In this document: piece after piece, positions 1 to 9,558 of the stretch
Numbering within the stretch: position 1 is the stretch's first letter
Layout of the letters: each line of letters starts with the position of its first letter
NCBI RefSeq assembly: GCF_001612635.1
Contig: NZ_BDAV01000015.1
Span: 1-64,000, forward strand
Reading direction: 5' to 3'
Length of the DNA stretch: 64,000 bases
From: Nocardia africana NBRC 100379
GTDB lineage: Bacteria; Actinomycetota; Actinomycetes; Mycobacteriales; Mycobacteriaceae
The notes under the pieces: generated by a model
Told to the model about the DNA's origin: nothing
What the model saw: only the letters and a program-made list of their open reading frames with translations
The model's database searches: none
Translations under genes and position numbers: made by a program

Positions 1-72
1 CCTTCGATCCTGCCTCTTTCGTTGTATGAAGCCTATGACTTCCAGGCGACTTCGCCGTCCGTCGTCACGTAG
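1..72 (+). CDS. possible C-terminal end of a truncated gene
   Basis: Reading from base 1, an open frame gives 23 residues ending with a TAG at 70-72, with a protein-like composition (PSILPLSLYEAYDFQATS then PSVVT). The rest would lie before the window. I do not recognise the family. It may be the tail of another island gene or simply chance, because a short open frame at a window edge is weak evidence. Confidence 0.2.
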   Translation, partial: PSILPLSLYEAYDFQATSPSVVT

Positions 73-571
73 GAAGTACCTACAGCGATCGGGCTGTAAG
101 AACAAATCCGCCCCAAATTCGGTGGTCAGGCAAGCACCGAACAGGTCACTGATCACCGCTGGCGGTGGCTCTTCGGCGGTTCGATCATCGCGGTGTTGCG
201 GGCCGCGCGGGTGCGGATGCCGTGCCGTGCTGACGCACCATATGGTTCGGGGGCCTGAGGCTGCGGGGCTGACTGGGCGACTGGCCCGGAAATAGGTAGC
301 GCGCGCCCCCGCGGGCTGGCTGGGCCCGCAACGATCGCGCTGGTTGCCGGATGAGTGCCTCGATCAGGACGCCCCGCTTCGGGGGCAGGCATGTCGACGG
401 TCAGGTAGACATTGGTGTCGTCGCGCCCGAAACCCACGGTGCGGGCAGTCCAGCGTTGGTTCGCGGGCGAACCGCCACTCCCTCTTGTAGGCTTCACAAG
501 CCGGGACCGGTTCCGGCACAACATCTTCGACCTCAATTGCATCGATCGGTGACACACCGGGAAGTGGTGCG
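73..571. other. non-coding or unassigned stretch before the STAND NTPase gene
   Basis: About 500 bases without a convincing gene. Several overlapping open frames exist on both strands, but none has a recognisable domain or a clear ribosome site, as expected in high-GC DNA. The last 15 bases carry a GGGAAG ribosome site for the downstream gene. No copy of the tRNA-Ala 3' end, which would mark the far end of an integrated element, is visible here. Confidence 0.4.
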
Positions 572-3500
572 ATGACCAGAGAAACACCGGTGGATCGAGC
601 TCGTCTGCCCGAGCCGCAGGAACGGCTCAGGACATCGTTCAGGTCGGCGATCAAGGATTTGAGGTCGGCCAACCGCCACCATGATTTCGAGCGCTTGTGT
701 GTCGCGCACGCTCGACTGCGCTTCGATCCCAGCCTCAGCGAATCGGTTGGGCCGGTCAGTGCCGGCGGGGACCGCGGCCGCGACGGCTTCAGCCGCTGGA
801 CCGCTCTCGACGAGGACGCGGCCTCGTTCGCGGCCACGTTCCAGCCACCGGGCGCGACCACGACAGTCGTGGCGTGCACCACCACGCTGCCCGACCGGCT
901 GCCGGACAAACTGAAATCCGATGTGACACAGATTCTTTCCGACAGTCTCCCGTGTGGCCGGATCTTGTATTACACAGTCGAGTCCCTGTCGGAGACGCAG
1001 TGGAGCCGTGCCAGTGACCGTGTCGACGTCGCTGGCGTCGACATCTACTATCGACGACCGGAGTTGTTCGCTGCAGCGGCCCGCCGAACACCGGATTCGA
1101 TCTCCACACGTGCTGTGGAATTGGTGATCATCGACGGTTCGATGCTCGCCGATGACCTCAGCCGCCCGGAATTCGCGGCGCTGGCGATCGACGTTCTGCG
1201 CCTGCCACCGGCATTGCTGCCCATGCAGCACACCCTGACCGACATCCACGCCGTCGTCCGTGCCCGCGCGCTCTCGGCGATGGGCAGGCTCGACGACGAA
1301 CAGAGCGCGGTGCGGTTTCACTCCGCGCTGGAAACCGAGCTGGCCGAGCTCACCTGTCCCGACGCAATGAACACGCAGATCCAAGAGCTGCGGACCCTTC
1401 TCGCCGATGTCGAAGAGGGATGGCGCTACCCCTTCATCATCGACGTCTCCGGGGACGAGTCCGCACAGCGGCGCTCCGATGCCGCGATCCGCACCCTGTG
1501 GGACAACGCGGTCCGCCGCCTCGACACCTGTGTGGCCGTGGGCGGGACACCGCGCCCTACCCGCGCGGTGCCGCTGGCCCGCGAGATCGGATGGGCCGGT
1601 GAACTGTTGGGTGCGATCGATGAGTTGTCCGCCAGGTGTGACGAGGTCGGCAGCGCTCTCGACGAGTCCGCGCAGTCAGCGGTCGCAGTGCCTCGCCGGC
1701 GCCGCATCTTCGATGTTCGACGGCGGTTGGACAGCGTGCAGGGCGCGATCGTGTCTCTGCGGCGGCGGTTGCGCGCCGAGGAGTGCGGCGTCGTGCTCAT
1801 CGAGGGCGGGTGGGGCACCGGCAAGACTTACCATGCGGCGCAGTTCGCACTCGACCGCATCGAGCAGGGCGCGCCCACCGTCTTCGTCAACGGCGCGATG
1901 TGGCGAGGCTCGACTCGCTCGTGGCTGACAGAGCTCGCCCGCTCGGTCGACACCGGAATCAGCGGCCGCGAATTTCTGGACGGGCTACGTCTGCACGCCG
2001 AAGCCAGCGGCCATCGAGCCGTGATCATCGTCGATGCCGTCAACGAAGCCGCCCCCGCGCACTGGCCTGGCCAGCTCGCGGAACTGGCGGCGCGAGTCGC
2101 GCCCTGCCCGGAGATCACTCTCATCGCGACACGACGCGATGACGAGGGCACCCCGACACCGCGACCGGCCGCCGGGCATTCGCCGTGGGCGATCTACCCT
2201 CACCGCGGTGTCGACCCTGCACAGGCGTGGCAGATCCTGCGGCGCTCCTTCGACTTGCCCCCGGTTGCCGCGCCATGGACGATTCCGGACTACCGGCGTC
2301 CCCTGGTCTTGCGGATGTTCGCCCGCGTGCACAGCGGCAGCAGCGCCGACACCGTGACGCCGATGGCTCTCGGGGACCTTTTCGCCAGCTGGATCGCCTT
2401 GCTCTCGCATGACTTCGCCGCTCAACACCCATCGCATTCGCCGGGGATGTATGACCGCGGGGAACTACAGGTAGTTCTTCGTCACCTCGACAGCCGTCCC
2501 GGCCAGGCAGTCACTCGTGAGCAGATCCGCCGCAACGCCGACGGGTTGTCCAGCGCCGAGGTCGACCGCGCCGTCGACTTCCTGTGCTACGAGGGCGTGC
2601 TCGTCGACACCGAAGGCTGCCTCGAATACGGGCTGCAACGAATCGCCGAATTCCGGCACGCTCAAGCGTTACTCGATGCCCGGCGCCGGCATGCTCCCTC
2701 CGCGCCGAGGCGGCGTGCCCGCAGAAAATGGACAGACCCACATCCGATCACGCTGGCGATGGCCGAACTGTCACCGGCACATTCCGGTCACGAAGTTCTG
2801 CGTGGCCCTGCCTGGACGTGGCGGGCGGGTATGCCCGAAGCCTTCATCCTGTCGCTGCAAGGCCGCTCGATCAGCACCGTCTCGCCCACGACCGTGACGC
2901 TCGCGCGCAAGATGCTGGCCGTGCCGGCCCGCAGACTGGCGATCTGGATGTTCGCCATCCACAACTCGGTGACCGCCGGCCATCCACTCGGTGCGCGGTT
3001 CATCGATGAGGAACTGACACGCACGCCACCAACTCAACGCGCACAGCAATGGATCGAGGTACTCCACGCGATCGCCACCTTCGATGCGGGAGAAGAGGAA
3101 GACAGCGACCTCGCGGCAATCCTTGTGTGGATCAACCGCCGCGCCGACACCAACACGCTAGACCCGGCCCACGCCGACGAACTCGCGCGCATGCTCATGT
3201 GGTGGCTGGCGCTGCCACCCGGGGAAACCGCCGCCTCGGCCACACGCACCCTGGCCGCCGTGCTCGCCGCACAACCCCATCTCGCCGCTAGCCTGCTTGT
3301 TCACGCCCACGCTTGCGGCGACGTCGACATCTACGCCGGGGTGTGGAACGCGGTGTACGGCGCGATCACCCGCGCCACAGCCACATCCGCCGCCGAAACC
3401 CTCGCCCTGGCAGCCCACGATCAGTTCCGCACCCGCCACGCGACGGCGGGAAGCCTGACGATGCATCTGCGACTGCACGTCGCGCTCTACCGCGCCCTCC

Positions 3501-4738
3501 ACGCCGCCGACCAGGTCCTCGACACGACGCTGTGCCCGCCCACGCTGCATGAGCTGACATGCACGTACGCCAGCGCCTCCCGCGTCCGCTGGCGCCATCG
3601 CCGTGTGGGCGCCCACAGCGACCACATCGCGGCCGGGCCGTTGCGTGAGCTGCATCAACAATTCGCCGACGACAGCACAACCGGTCTCGACGAACAGATC
3701 GGCCGAGCCGCGCAGCTGCTCGCCGAAGTCGCTGCACAGCACGCGATCCCCTACCGTGACCGCCTGCGGTTACGGCATCAATCGGCGAGCGTGCGGAAAA
3801 AGCTCACCGACCAGGCCATACAGATGTGGCTGGCCGAACTCTCGGCACGACACCGCTACCACGACCAGCTGCACCGCATCAACGGTCGCTGGGAGCCGCC
3901 ACCGGCGGGCAGCGGGCGTTGGCTGGCTCCTGACGACGGCTACGACGAGTTGCCCGACCCCACCATCGATCTGGAAGTGCCGCTGTATGCCGCCGGGTCG
4001 ATCGACCGCCGCGACGCCAGCAAACTCCCCATTCCCGCCGCGGTGTACGACCCGACCGGCTGCCACGACACCATCAACGGCGCCGACTTTTCATTCATCG
4101 AGCCCGACGGCAGCCGATGGTGGATTCTGGCAGGTGAATTCGTCATCGAAAATCGCGCATACAGTCCACCGGTCAACCTGGGGCAGCTCATCAACTCAGC
4201 ACCCGACACCCCCACCGCCAGCCAAATTCGGCCCGCACTCACACGAACACGAAACACCATCCAGGTACGACTGCGTTCCTGGCTCGTCCACTCCGCAACC
4301 GGGAAGTCGAGCTCACTGCCGCTTCCAGCTACCGCAGGGGACTTCGCCGCCGCCGAATGGGACACCCTCGCCCAGGCCATGACATGTCCACCCCCGACCG
4401 ATGCGGACACGAAAGTAATCGCCACGACCTGCTACTACTTCAACCCAGGACCGCAGCCGGATCGGTTCATGCTGATCGTGCCGACCGCGCAGTTCCGCGC
4501 TCTGCTCGATCTCGCATGGACCGGCAAGCAGATCACCTGCACCGACCCCCACGGCAACGTTCTCAAACAGCAGACCGTTGCCGACACCCACATGCTGCCG
4601 TTCGTGGCGATCAGCGACGGCCTCCACGCCCGCATCTCCCAGCAGGGCTACCGCATCGCGTGGGAGACCACACCGTTCCACGAACGCAACGGCTTCGACA
4701 AAACCGGAACGCACCGCTACTGGCTCGAACACTCCTGA
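572..4738 (+). CDS. STAND-type NTPase with N-terminal restriction-endonuclease-like domain (Avs-like)
   Basis: A 1388-residue protein. Residues about 36-130 resemble the PD-(D/E)XK domain found at the N-terminus of bacterial STAND proteins: HHDFERLCVAHARL, then GPVSAGGDRGRD (60-71) and the strand VVACTTT (99-105). The usual catalytic Q/E-x-K on that strand is not obvious; lysines lie just downstream (113, 115), so activity is uncertain. The NTPase has a Walker A GGWGTGKT (412-419) and a Walker B of the STAND type, VIIVDAVNE (about 484-492), followed by TLIATRR. The remaining 800 residues are partly helical and end in a section I cannot assign, presumably the sensor. Antiviral Avs proteins share this plan: sensor, NTPase switch, N-terminal nuclease. 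The ATG follows GGGAAG. It converges on the SUFU gene. A defence role is inference from architecture and island context. Confidence 0.7.
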   Translation: MTRETPVDRARLPEPQERLRTSFRSAIKDLRSANRHHDFERLCVAHARLRFDPSLSESVGPVSAGGDRGRDGFSRWTALDEDAASFAATFQPPGATTTVVACTTTLPDRLPDKLKSDVTQILSDSLPCGRILYYTVESLSETQWSRASDRVDVAGVDIYYRRPELFAAAARRTPDSISTRAVELVIIDGSMLADDLSRPEFAALAIDVLRLPPALLPMQHTLTDIHAVVRARALSAMGRLDDEQSAVRFHSALETELAELTCPDAMNTQIQELRTLLADVEEGWRYPFIIDVSGDESAQRRSDAAIRTLWDNAVRRLDTCVAVGGTPRPTRAVPLAREIGWAGELLGAIDELSARCDEVGSALDESAQSAVAVPRRRRIFDVRRRLDSVQGAIVSLRRRLRAEECGVVLIEGGWGTGKTYHAAQFALDRIEQGAPTVFVNGAMWRGSTRSWLTELARSVDTGISGREFLDGLRLHAEASGHRAVIIVDAVNEAAPAHWPGQLAELAARVAPCPEITLIATRRDDEGTPTPRPAAGHSPWAIYPHRGVDPAQAWQILRRSFDLPPVAAPWTIPDYRRPLVLRMFARVHSGSSADTVTPMALGDLFASWIALLSHDFAAQHPSHSPGMYDRGELQVVLRHLDSRPGQAVTREQIRRNADGLSSAEVDRAVDFLCYEGVLVDTEGCLEYGLQRIAEFRHAQALLDARRRHAPSAPRRRARRKWTDPHPITLAMAELSPAHSGHEVLRGPAWTWRAGMPEAFILSLQGRSISTVSPTTVTLARKMLAVPARRLAIWMFAIHNSVTAGHPLGARFIDEELTRTPPTQRAQQWIEVLHAIATFDAGEEEDSDLAAILVWINRRADTNTLDPAHADELARMLMWWLALPPGETAASATRTLAAVLAAQPHLAASLLVHAHACGDVDIYAGVWNAVYGAITRATATSAAETLALAAHDQFRTRHATAGSLTMHLRLHVALYRALHAADQVLDTTLCPPTLHELTCTYASASRVRWRHRRVGAHSDHIAAGPLRELHQQFADDSTTGLDEQIGRAAQLLAEVAAQHAIPYRDRLRLRHQSASVRKKLTDQAIQMWLAELSARHRYHDQLHRINGRWEPPPAGSGRWLAPDDGYDELPDPTIDLEVPLYAAGSIDRRDASKLPIPAAVYDPTGCHDTINGADFSFIEPDGSRWWILAGEFVIENRAYSPPVNLGQLINSAPDTPTASQIRPALTRTRNTIQVRLRSWLVHSATGKSSSLPLPATAGDFAAAEWDTLAQAMTCPPPTDADTKVIATTCYYFNPGPQPDRFMLIVPTAQFRALLDLAWTGKQITCTDPHGNVLKQQTVADTHMLPFVAISDGLHARISQQGYRIAWETTPFHERNGFDKTGTHRYWLEHS

Positions 4739-4835
4739 CCAACACCTGCCACCATCCAACCAGCTATCCCCATCCACGCCTGCGCAGCCAGCACAGACCC
4801 GCCACGTCGTTTGTATACCGCAGAAGCCTTTCCAG

Positions 4836-5417
4836 CTATGTCACCCGGCCACGCGTCAAGTCGGCTGTCTTCGTATATCTGCGCTGCCAGTGCTCCACGA
4901 GAACATCTGGTCCGAATCGTGTGACTTGTTCTGCTTCGGTCCCGACAAGGGGCAGCAAGGTCCACAGATTGATCGACGGATCGCCGGCAGCATCGCGAAC
5001 TGTGCTGAAACCTGGTCCGAAGGTGGGGTGATGAGCAACGAGCACGCCACGAACCCAGGTCTCGTCGAGGATGGATTCGCGGCTGACGACCCAGTCTCCG
5101 AGGTCGGGGACAGCGGATCGAACGATGAACGACAAGACGACCGTGGCGAGCAACTCCCGCCCGAGATCGGTTTGGTCAGCACAGATCGACAGCGCCACTT
5201 CGGTATCGGGCGCCGGGAGGATGAAACGCAGGCCAGTAGTGACAAGGGTGAGCAGGTCGGTGCTGGCATGGTTACAGACCAAAATGCTGTGGCCGCCGGT
5301 GTTTCCCGATAGATCAGCTACCTCGATACGGTCGATGACCGGCCCGGCGTAGCGCTGCACGTGCCTAGCCAAGTCACCGTCACTCGGCACACTGTGGGCC
5401 GGCTGTGTAACGATCAC
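4836..5417 (-). CDS. SUFU (suppressor of fused) domain protein
   Basis: A 193-residue protein. Its C-terminal half matches the bacterial SUFU pattern: a GRELLATVVLSFIV helix, a buried beta sheet, then LWTLLPLVGTEAEQVTRFG and VLVEHW near the end, where SUFU proteins carry their L-P-I/L ... E motif. Bacterial SUFU proteins often occur as immunity proteins in toxin loci, but no toxin is seen beside it. The first codon (5417) overlaps the end of the helicase gene by 38 bases on the same strand, so the two are probably co-transcribed and translationally coupled. Function beyond the fold is unknown. The family call rests on motif memory, not on a search. Confidence 0.55.
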   Translation of the reverse strand: MIVTQPAHSVPSDGDLARHVQRYAGPVIDRIEVADLSGNTGGHSILVCNHASTDLLTLVTTGLRFILPAPDTEVALSICADQTDLGRELLATVVLSFIVRSAVPDLGDWVVSRESILDETWVRGVLVAHHPTFGPGFSTVRDAAGDPSINLWTLLPLVGTEAEQVTRFGPDVLVEHWQRRYTKTADLTRGRVT

Positions 5418-7338
5418 GCGGGCGGGGAATATGCGCGGCTGTCGGTCCGCGCCCGCCCACCGATGCGGTTGTGTAGCCCGGATGCGATGGCGTGCTGCGC
5501 TGGTTGGCGAGTTGTTTCAGGTAGTCGAAGATCCAGTCGAGGCCAGCGGGATCGAGCCGTTGCCTGGCGCGCGTGACAGCCACGTAGGCGAGCATGGCAG
5601 CGGCGGGAGGGAGGGGCCCGGGGCGGCCGGTGTTGTCGGGTGCTGGTTCAGCGAAATCGTTGGCGATGGTGACCGTATCCCATTCTCGCCCTTTGCTTTT
5701 GTGTGCGGTGGAGACCACGACGTCGGCGTCGTCTTCGCTGTGCGCCAGGTGATCGACGGTATCGAGAATCGTCTCCACGCCGTGTTCGTCGACGAGGTCG
5801 ACCAGCGGCCGCAGGTCCCGCCCGCCGTGGTCGTTGTCGACGTAGTCCTGCAACTCTGCCCAGCTGCGAAACGCGAACAGTTCACGATGGCTGGGCTGTT
5901 TGCCGCGTTGAAGTTGCTGCGCTGCTTCGGCCAGCCGCTTGATCGCCTCACCGCCCCCGACCAGCGCGGGTCGGCGCCCCTCCCGCAGCACTTCCATCAC
6001 CTGCCTCACGGCCTCGGCGTTGGTTCTGCACAACACCGCGTGGGGGCGATGGACACGCCCCACCGTGGAGTTAAGGCCGGGATTGCCGATGAGCCGCATA
6101 TCGGTACCGATGAGGCCCAGCCACAGGTTGGCTTCGGCGGCGATGGCCTCACCGAAGCGCCACGATTGACAAAGGGTCAGGCGCTCCTCGGCGTGCCAGT
6201 TCTCCAAGGCATCTACCGCTCCGCGCCAGGAGTACAGCTGCTGGTTGGAATCGCCCACCAGAATCTGCTGGGAACTTTGGGCGGCGATGACCGCCGCCAA
6301 GGCCGGGTTGGTGTCCTGCGCCTCATCGAGCATGATCACATCGAATGGCAAACGCGGCCCGGACAGAGCCCACATCTTGAAATTGTGGTCATGCTCGAAT
6401 TTCAACTGGCCGTCGGTACTTCGGAGATCCGCCCACGCGCGGCACGCGAAGGGCAGCACGGTCTCTGCCAGGTAGGCCAGTTCGTCGTCGGTGATACCGA
6501 CTTGCCGTGGGAGGTGCTGGGGTCCGATCTCGGTGTCGTGGGAGTGGCAGTAGAGGGTCACTGTTTCCATCGCCATCCGCGCCAGGTCGCGGGGGAACAA
6601 CGCGGTTTTCGTGAGCCCGACACCCTGGTTGATGCCCAGGATCCTGGCTTGGTCCTCGGCCCGTTGTCGCTGCGTGTTGTCGAGTCGATGTCGGTAGCGC
6701 TGCAGAAACCGGCGGGCCAATCCGTGCGCGGTGGCGCAGCGGACATGGGAGGGGAATCGGCGGCTCGCCTCGTCCTTGGTGACCCTGTTATAGGCGATGT
6801 AGGCGACCTTCTGGCCCGCCAACGCGTGACCCACCAACTCCAGCGTGCTGGTCTTCCCCGCACCGGCGCCTGCCTGCACAACAAGATGCTTTCCAGCCCT
6901 GGCAGCTTCGATCACCGCTTGCTGCTCTGCCGTTGGCTCATACTTCGGCCGCGATCGGTTCGCGGGTGAAGTGGTCCGGGAACGAGAGGCGTTCACCAGC
7001 TGTGGCCGGGGCCCGCGTCCTGAAGACGCATTTCGCACTTGAGCGTAGGACGTGAACGCGAAGTCCCGCATCTCGTACGCGTGGGCGCAATCGGGACAGA
7101 TCAACGCGACGTACCGCAATCGTTTCCCGTTGTACTCGAACGGCTTTCGCGCAACATGAACCGTCGAATGCCCCTTCGGACACGCCAGTAGCAGTGTCTC
7201 CTCATACGACCAGCCCGGCTCACCGAACCGTGGCACCGCCAACGTGCAATCCGCAATTCCCCACAACACGGCCAGCTCTGAGACCGAGCCTTCCTCCACC
7301 GCGCGCCCCTTCCTCGCTACGACGGCCCCATCCGCCAC
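5380..7338 (-). CDS. UvrD/Rep-like superfamily 1 helicase with N-terminal zinc-ribbon-like region
   Basis: An ATP-dependent DNA translocase or helicase of SF1A. Counting from the GTG at 7338 (652 aa), a C-x3-H and C-x2-C pair (53/57 and 81/84) suggests a zinc ribbon. The helicase core has Walker A AGAGAGKT (156-163), Walker B DEAQD (338-342), motif III GDSNQQLYSWRGA (362-374), motif V STAHKSKGREWDT (about 555) and motif VI YVAVTRARQRL (about 595). It is shorter than UvrD (about 720 aa) and lacks large 1B/2B insertions. An alternative GTG at 7299 has a better ribosome site (AGGAAGGGG, 6 bases away) and would remove 13 residues. It overlaps the SUFU gene downstream. Such small UvrD-like helicases are common in phage-defence loci; the role here is inferred. 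Confidence 0.8.
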   Translation of the reverse strand: MADGAVVARKGRAVEEGSVSELAVLWGIADCTLAVPRFGEPGWSYEETLLLACPKGHSTVHVARKPFEYNGKRLRYVALICPDCAHAYEMRDFAFTSYAQVRNASSGRGPRPQLVNASRSRTTSPANRSRPKYEPTAEQQAVIEAARAGKHLVVQAGAGAGKTSTLELVGHALAGQKVAYIAYNRVTKDEASRRFPSHVRCATAHGLARRFLQRYRHRLDNTQRQRAEDQARILGINQGVGLTKTALFPRDLARMAMETVTLYCHSHDTEIGPQHLPRQVGITDDELAYLAETVLPFACRAWADLRSTDGQLKFEHDHNFKMWALSGPRLPFDVIMLDEAQDTNPALAAVIAAQSSQQILVGDSNQQLYSWRGAVDALENWHAEERLTLCQSWRFGEAIAAEANLWLGLIGTDMRLIGNPGLNSTVGRVHRPHAVLCRTNAEAVRQVMEVLREGRRPALVGGGEAIKRLAEAAQQLQRGKQPSHRELFAFRSWAELQDYVDNDHGGRDLRPLVDLVDEHGVETILDTVDHLAHSEDDADVVVSTAHKSKGREWDTVTIANDFAEPAPDNTGRPGPLPPAAAMLAYVAVTRARQRLDPAGLDWIFDYLKQLANQRSTPSHPGYTTASVGGRGPTAAHIPRPRDRYTAGPQCAE

Positions 7339-7467
7339 ATGAAGCTTTCGCGCTCACACGGTATCCGGACGAACCGACAGCGGCATCCGTTTCCACTGAG
7401 TATCGCCGACACACTGCCGGGTCGACTTCTACGTGAAATATATTTGAGCACAACGAGTTACGGGCAG

Positions 7468-7740
7468 CTATGCCACGAAGCGCATGTGAAGACACCAGAG
7501 ACGTTCTGGGTCAAAACCCGGCCTGGCGCCGTCGGCACGGGCACAGCCGGCGCTGCCGCTATCACCGCCAGCGCCCAAAATGGCATCGCCGACGATCCTC
7601 GCGTCGATTCGGTCGGCATCGGTGCACACTGGAAAGATCATGAGCAGCAGGTTCAACGCCGCGGCCTCGTCGCTGGCAATCCCCTGCGACGGCCTACGTT
7701 GAAGATTCGTCAGCCACGTACGGTCGGTGTTCTCGGGCAC
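7468..7740 (-). CDS. possible small hypothetical protein between helicase and nuclease genes
   Basis: The 7339-7791 gap between the divergent helicase and nuclease genes has one frame with coding-like third-position GC: GTG at 7740 to TAG at 7468, 90 residues (PENTDRTWLTNLQRRPSQG near the start). A GGAG lies 11 bases before the GTG. I recognise no domain. It may be a decayed gene or chance; it also occupies the region where the divergent promoters must lie. Confidence 0.25.
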   Translation of the reverse strand: MPENTDRTWLTNLQRRPSQGIASDEAAALNLLLMIFPVCTDADRIDARIVGDAILGAGGDSGSAGCARADGARPGFDPERLWCLHMRFVA

Positions 7741-7791
7741 CGCCGGCCCGACTCCGAATCTGCCGAGGACTGAGAAAGGAACCGACGGCAA

Positions 7792-9558
7792 GTGAGCGTC
7801 GACTGGGATCGGATTGGACAGTCGTGGTTCGACCGCATTGTCGAGGTGCTGATCAAACGCCGATACCGCGACGCAGACAGCGTGATTGCGGTGAACGGAC
7901 GCGGTGGTGATGGTGGCATCGATATCGAAGTGCGCCAAGGCAACCGGCTGCGTATCTTTCAGCTGAAGTACTTTCCAGAAGGCTTCAGTGGCGGGTTCGC
8001 GCAAACACGACGAAAACAGATCCGGCGCTCGTACGACTCGATGCTCAAGGACAAACCCTACGAGTGGGTCCTGGTGGTGCCGAACAATGTGATTCCCTCT
8101 GAGCGGACATTCGTCGGTGGACTCGGGAAGACGGCTGACGCGCCGCGGCACTGGCGAATCATTGGTCGGCTGGAACTAGACGACTTGCTCATTGACTTCC
8201 CTGAGGTCGACAAGTGGGCACAGCGGAACGTAACCAGCCAACTGCGTGAAGATGCGCAACTCTACGACCGTGAGCGCAGCAGTTTGCTGGGCCCCGCCGA
8301 TCTCGGCGCACGGGTCGGCGCTCTCGGTGAGCTGGCAGATTCGGCAGATCTGGACTGGACCTTCGACTTCCACCGGGTCGGTAACACGGTCTCGCAAGTG
8401 TTGCGAGCCCAACATCCAGGCGCCCACCTCTCCAGCCCAGTGTCCCTGAGGTTCCAACCTCGATTCGGACCCGAACATGCCCAGCTGGAACAGCGGTTCC
8501 GGCGCAAGCTGGGGTTCGGCACTGCGGATACAGTCGAACTTCCGCCCGAGGTCGTGCAGGATATCGAGATCGCCGGGCCGGCGCCGATTGCGCAACGGTT
8601 TGATTCGGGTTACGTCGTCATAGGGCGCGGCCCTGCGGCTCCAGGAGTGGGCCTCCCGCTGGAGCTACATTTCCTCGATGAGGACGACACCCTCGTCGCC
8701 TCCCATGAAGGCCGCATCACCAACCTCGGGGCAGGACCGCACGGCATGTCGGTGAAAACGACCTTCTACGATCAGCGGCTAACGGTGGAACTCACCTTCG
8801 CCGGGACCGCCGAGCAGCAAGTGGTCCCACCCGAAGCGAACGTATCGCACGGGATCTATCGTGCCCGGCCACGGGTCGTCGCCGAGGTCCTGGCCTTCGT
8901 GCGCCAGATGCGCGCCGCACGCCGACTCGAAGTCTTCATCAATGGGGACTTCGCGCTGTCGGTCCGAAGCGACGCCAACCTGCCGGCCGACGAACAGGAA
9001 CTCAGGCTGGAGGCGTTCGCGACCGACCTCGACATCGTGCAACAGCATTGCCAGCAGCGTTTCGCCTTTCCGGACACGATCTCCGAGGACGATCGTGTGG
9101 CCTTCCGCGTCGCGCGCATCGTGATCGAGGGCGGCATAGTTGCCTCACCCGAGGCCGGCACTGTGACCGCAACAGTGCCGAGGGAGGACTATGGGAAGCT
9201 GCGGGCACTGCTGGAATCAGGAAAAGTGCCGGTAGCCTTCAAGTTTGACTACACCGTATCTCTCGGCAACCGGGTCCTGCCGATCGGGCCGGCGTGGGTG
9301 TTCCACCCCGCAGCGACGACAGTAGACACGACCACGGTTCTCGCCGCGCTGGATGCCGGTGAGGGCGATAGCGTCAGCGTCGATTTTCAGCCAGGGCGCG
9401 ATCCTTTCTTCTTCATCGCCTCCGCCGAACTACCGCCCGACCGGCTCGACGATCAGCTCGAAACACTGTGGCAGCTCGATGGAATCACTCAACCTCGCCA
9501 GAACCAGTTGCCAGCCGACGAGCGCCCCGGCGATGATCGCAGCAACGTCGATGTCTAG
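7792..9558 (+). CDS. Mrr-like PD-(D/E)XK nuclease with large uncharacterised C-terminal part
   Basis: A 588-residue protein with an intact type II restriction-like active site at the N-terminus: GRGGDGGIDIEV (37-47, catalytic Asp44) and FQLKY (56-60, Gln57-x-Lys59), then helices and a strand ending YEWVLVVPNNV. This is the Mrr/restriction_endonuclease fold that cuts DNA. Residues 150-588 look beta-rich and have no family I recognise. The C-terminal segment ends in a charged tail. The GTG start follows GAAAGGA. It stands alone, with no methyltransferase beside it, so it is not an ordinary restriction-modification enzyme; it either recognises modified or foreign DNA or is controlled by its C-terminal part. 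It is divergent from the helicase gene. Confidence 0.7.
   Translation: MSVDWDRIGQSWFDRIVEVLIKRRYRDADSVIAVNGRGGDGGIDIEVRQGNRLRIFQLKYFPEGFSGGFAQTRRKQIRRSYDSMLKDKPYEWVLVVPNNVIPSERTFVGGLGKTADAPRHWRIIGRLELDDLLIDFPEVDKWAQRNVTSQLREDAQLYDRERSSLLGPADLGARVGALGELADSADLDWTFDFHRVGNTVSQVLRAQHPGAHLSSPVSLRFQPRFGPEHAQLEQRFRRKLGFGTADTVELPPEVVQDIEIAGPAPIAQRFDSGYVVIGRGPAAPGVGLPLELHFLDEDDTLVASHEGRITNLGAGPHGMSVKTTFYDQRLTVELTFAGTAEQQVVPPEANVSHGIYRARPRVVAEVLAFVRQMRAARRLEVFINGDFALSVRSDANLPADEQELRLEAFATDLDIVQQHCQQRFAFPDTISEDDRVAFRVARIVIEGGIVASPEAGTVTATVPREDYGKLRALLESGKVPVAFKFDYTVSLGNRVLPIGPAWVFHPAATTVDTTTVLAALDAGEGDSVSVDFQPGRDPFFFIASAELPPDRLDDQLETLWQLDGITQPRQNQLPADERPGDDRSNVDV

Noticed and set aside
1..571. The far attachment site of the island
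   Set aside because: No copy of the tRNA-Ala 3' end or of the 74-bp repeat is present, so the element must extend beyond the window.
5431..6969. A 512-codon plus-strand frame opposite the UvrD-like helicase
   Set aside because: The minus-strand product has all helicase motifs in order; the plus frame has none.
7792..9558. Classical restriction-modification system
   Set aside because: No DNA methyltransferase or specificity subunit is found on either side.
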